Source: Dokdonella_A sp046347015
GTDB lineage: Bacteria; Pseudomonadota; Gammaproteobacteria; Xanthomonadales; Rhodanobacteraceae
NCBI GenBank assembly: GCA_046347015.1
Contig: JAXMHA010000013.1
Span: forward strand, 1 to 64,000
DNA: 64,000 nucleotides
Direction of reading: 5' to 3'
The position numbers were made by a program, and so were the translations under genes. This document shows, in pieces, positions 62,150 to 64,000 of this stretch (positions are counted from its first letter, which is position 1; each line of letters starts with the position of its first letter). Below the pieces are notes generated by a model. The model saw only the letters and a list, made by a program, of their open reading frames with translations, made no database searches and was not told the origin of the DNA.

Positions 62150-63187
62150 ATGACCTATACTCCGCCGATCGTGCTCGAAACGCCGGGAGGCGGAGCGCAC
62201 GTGACCGTTGACCTGTTGTCCGACGTGTTGACCCTGGTGCGCCTGACCGGCGCACTGATCTTTCACCTGGACGTCCACGGGCCGTTTGGCGTCCACGCGT
62301 GCCCGACACTGGACAAGTTCGAGTCGCTGTTGCCGGCCGGCACCAGTCACGTCGTTTCGTTCCACGTCGTGCTGGAGGGTGAATGCTGGATTCGCCTCGA
62401 AGCCGCGGAATGGGTACCGGTCAAGGCCGGCGAGGCGGCGGTAATCACGCGCGGCGAAACACACGATGTCGCCGACCAGCCGGGTCGAGCGACCGTGCCG
62501 TTGGCCGCGATCCTGCAAAAGCGGTCGGTGCTGGACTTGCGCCATGCACATTTCGACACCGGCGCGGGCCCCACGACGGCCTTGCTGTGCGGCTTCCTCG
62601 GTTGCGATTGCCGGGCCTTCGCGCCGTTGTTCAACGCGTTGCCGCCGCTGTTCAAGGTCGAACTGGGCGCGCAACACGAAAGTCTGGTGCAATTCGCGAT
62701 CGCCGAGACACTGGACGACCGTCCCGGCGCCGCGTGCCTGCGCGTCCGGCTCGCCGAATTACTGTTCATGGGTGCGTTGCGGGCGTACATGCAGACCTTG
62801 CCCGACGACGCCACCGGCTGGCTGGCCGGTCTGCGCGATCCGCTGGTCGGGCGCGCGCTGCGTGCATTGCATGCGCAGCCATGCCGGCACTGGTCCGTGG
62901 ATGAGTTGGCCGCGGCGATCGCGAGTTCGCGGTCGGCGCTCGCGGAGCGCTTCAAGGCGATCATCGGTGAGCCGCCGATGCACTACCTGACGCGCCTGCG
63001 GATCCTGCTCGCTGCGCGCCGGCTCGCCGAAAGCCGGAACAGCATTGCGAGTGTCGCCGGCGAAGTCGGTTACGACTCCAGCGCGGCGTTCCAGCGCGCG
63101 TTCAAGCGCCAATTCGGAATCCCCCCGGCGGCGTGGCGCAGGAACCCCGCCGGCAAGGACCCACGCCAGGTCGTACGCCGGCACTAA
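62150..63187 (+). CDS. AraC-family regulator with cupin sensor
   Basis: The 345-residue protein has an N-terminal cupin (AraC_binding/Cupin_6) domain: HVVSFHVVLEGECWIRLE, VKAGEAAVITRGETHDVAD, PTTALLCGFLGCDCRAF. The C-terminal AraC HTH pair lies at about 245-335: WSVDELAAAIASSRSALAERF and SVAGEVGYDSSAAFQRAFKR. It also has a CGFLGCDC cysteine motif that could bind metal or sense thiols. The promoter region with mddA is 153 bases, so control of mddA is plausible. The stop is followed directly by a partial palindromic repeat. Confidence 0.9.
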   Translation: MTYTPPIVLETPGGGAHVTVDLLSDVLTLVRLTGALIFHLDVHGPFGVHACPTLDKFESLLPAGTSHVVSFHVVLEGECWIRLEAAEWVPVKAGEAAVITRGETHDVADQPGRATVPLAAILQKRSVLDLRHAHFDTGAGPTTALLCGFLGCDCRAFAPLFNALPPLFKVELGAQHESLVQFAIAETLDDRPGAACLRVRLAELLFMGALRAYMQTLPDDATGWLAGLRDPLVGRALRALHAQPCRHWSVDELAAAIASSRSALAERFKAIIGEPPMHYLTRLRILLAARRLAESRNSIASVAGEVGYDSSAAFQRAFKRQFGIPPAAWRRNPAGKDPRQVVRRH

Positions 63188-63238
63188 GGATGCTCTGATC
63201 AAACCCGCGCAGGCGTCACCGGTCGGTCCGCCGACAGA
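63188..63238. repeat. Palindromic repeat element, partial copy
   Basis: GGATGCTCTGATCAAACCC (63188-63206) is identical to the left arm of the element at 34243. The following part up to about 63238 (with GCGCAGGCGTCACCGGTCGG) matches the right half of that element read in reverse. The expected closing arm is absent, so this copy is truncated. It starts directly after the TAA of the AraC gene. Confidence 0.7.
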
Positions 63239-63300
63239 TCGCAGGACCGTCGGCGAAGGCAGACTGGCGGTCTGTCGAGACGGCGACGCTCGTGGATCGG

Positions 63301-64000
63301 TCAATCGACGGGTGTCGCCTCGCGAGCCTGTTCGCCGGCTTCGCGCCGCGCCCGGGATAGCCCGTCCCCTGCGAACCGCCGCTTCGGCGCCTTCTTCAGC
63401 GCGGCTTCGAATTCGGGAATCGCATCGGCCGCGCGGCCGAGCACCAGCAGTTCCTCGCCCAACAATTCGTGCGGTGGCTTCAACGGCATCGGTGGCCCGA
63501 AGTCGAAGGCCATTGCGTCGTAACGATCCGCAGCGCCGCGAATCGCCGCGAGACCTTCGTTGGCGTGCCCCTGGCGAATCAGGATCACGCCGCGCAAGCC
63601 ATCATCCATGACCGCGAGATAGCCCGGTACCTGCGGATCGGGCGGAAACGACGTCGTCCCGGTGCGCCACGAGTGCAGGCGTGCCGATGCCTGCGCGGCG
63701 TGCTCGAGGTCGCCACGCTCTGCCGCTGCGAAGCCCAACACGAAGTCGTCCCAGCCGGCGCTCGGGCCGAGATCCGCGACGTCGATGGGCAACTTCACGG
63801 CGCTGCCGTTCCAGTCGCGTGACTCGACCACTGCATAGGCGCGCATCCTCAGCAGTGATCCGCGCAACCCTTGCGAAATGCCCGCGACCGACTCGCGCGT
63901 GGTGGCAAGTGCTGCCGAATGGCGTTCGGCCCACGCGATGTCGATCGGGATGCTGCGCGCGCATTCTTCCAGCATCTTCTCGCCGCGGCTCGCGTCACCC
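63301..64000 (-). CDS. TPR-repeat protein, 5' part beyond the window
   Basis: The visible 232 residues are the C-terminal part of a protein whose start lies to the right of the window. The frame is open to the edge, beginning GDASRGEKMLEECARS. Helical repeats such as GWDDFVLGFAAAERGDLEHAAQASARL and PHELLGEELLVLGRAADAIPEFEAAL (each split here for reading) fit a TPR array. The end REAGEQAREATPVD is polar. It is not possible to say which larger family it belongs to, but long TPR proteins with an N-terminal signalling or lipoprotein part are usual. Confidence 0.65.
   Translation of the reverse strand, partial: GDASRGEKMLEECARSIPIDIAWAERHSAALATTRESVAGISQGLRGSLLRMRAYAVVESRDWNGSAVKLPIDVADLGPSAGWDDFVLGFAAAERGDLEHAAQASARLHSWRTGTTSFPPDPQVPGYLAVMDDGLRGVILIRQGHANEGLAAIRGAADRYDAMAFDFGPPMPLKPPHELLGEELLVLGRAADAIPEFEAALKKAPKRRFAGDGLSRARREAGEQAREATPVD

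Noticed and set aside
1..64000. CRISPR arrays, prophage, transposases, integrases or toxin-antitoxin pairs
   Set aside because: No regularly spaced repeats and no recognisable phage, IS or integrase genes were seen on either strand.

Overview
The window is GC-rich, densely packed bacterial DNA. It has short intergenic gaps, many ATGA/GTGA stop-start overlaps and no phage, insertion sequence or CRISPR array. Gene content points to a gammaproteobacterium, most likely of the Xanthomonadales/Lysobacterales: the infC-rpmI-rplT-pheST-ihfA-merR-tRNA-Pro order, DUF1615 and DUF3011 proteins, delta-60, RCC1 and BNR propellers, and secreted proteins ending in an I-[FL]-x-D-G-F-[DE] tail. The taxonomic call is inference from these traits.

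Region 1 (1-8.8 kb) is a Calvin-Benson-Bassham operon. A divergent LysR regulator (cbbR) faces cbbL-cbbS-cbbX-cbbY-cbbF-cbbP-cbbZ. The RubisCO is red-type form I, with its AAA+ activase CbbX, the XuBP phosphatase CbbY, fructose bisphosphatase, phosphoribulokinase and phosphoglycolate phosphatase. Three TNA-N7-TNA CbbR-type boxes lie in the divergent promoter. Two coupled small membrane proteins of unknown role follow. Transketolase, aldolase and GAPDH genes are absent from the window.

Region 2 (8.9-17.9 kb) holds modABC for molybdate uptake (modB is frameshifted), a lipoprotein, a large acyl-CoA dehydrogenase, an HNH nuclease, a ClC channel with CBS domains, a PsiF-type protein and proline iminopeptidase.

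Region 3 (17.9-26.1 kb, minus strand) is the conserved thrS-infC-rpmI-rplT-pheS-pheT-ihfA-merR block ending in tRNA-Pro. infC starts with the rare codon ATC. Upstream of thrS are a promoter, a short ORF with tandem Thr codons and an intrinsic terminator, which together look like an attenuator. A tRNA-Val gene is divergent.

Region 4 (26-41.7 kb) is a mix of housekeeping and envelope genes: ThpR, a DksA-like zinc finger protein, a GAF-GGDEF diguanylate cyclase, a GST, the ergothioneine pair egtB-egtD, a DUF1615 lipoprotein, an M14-type deacylase, a 1068-residue BNR-propeller protein with a coupled outer-membrane-type protein, a FrnE-like DsbA protein and a DUF442-type phosphatase with two compensating frameshifts.

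Region 5 (42-64 kb) is rich in secreted proteins: a giant multidomain protein split by a frameshift, a DUF3011 protein, a solute-binding protein, a delta-60 propeller, a TPR lipoprotein, a beta-helix protein and a seven-blade RCC1 propeller. It also carries TerC, DoxX-like and CPBP membrane proteins, a probable methanethiol S-methyltransferase (MddA, making dimethyl sulfide) divergent from an AraC regulator, and a TPR protein cut by the window edge. A palindromic repeat family sits directly after two stop codons (34243 and 63188).
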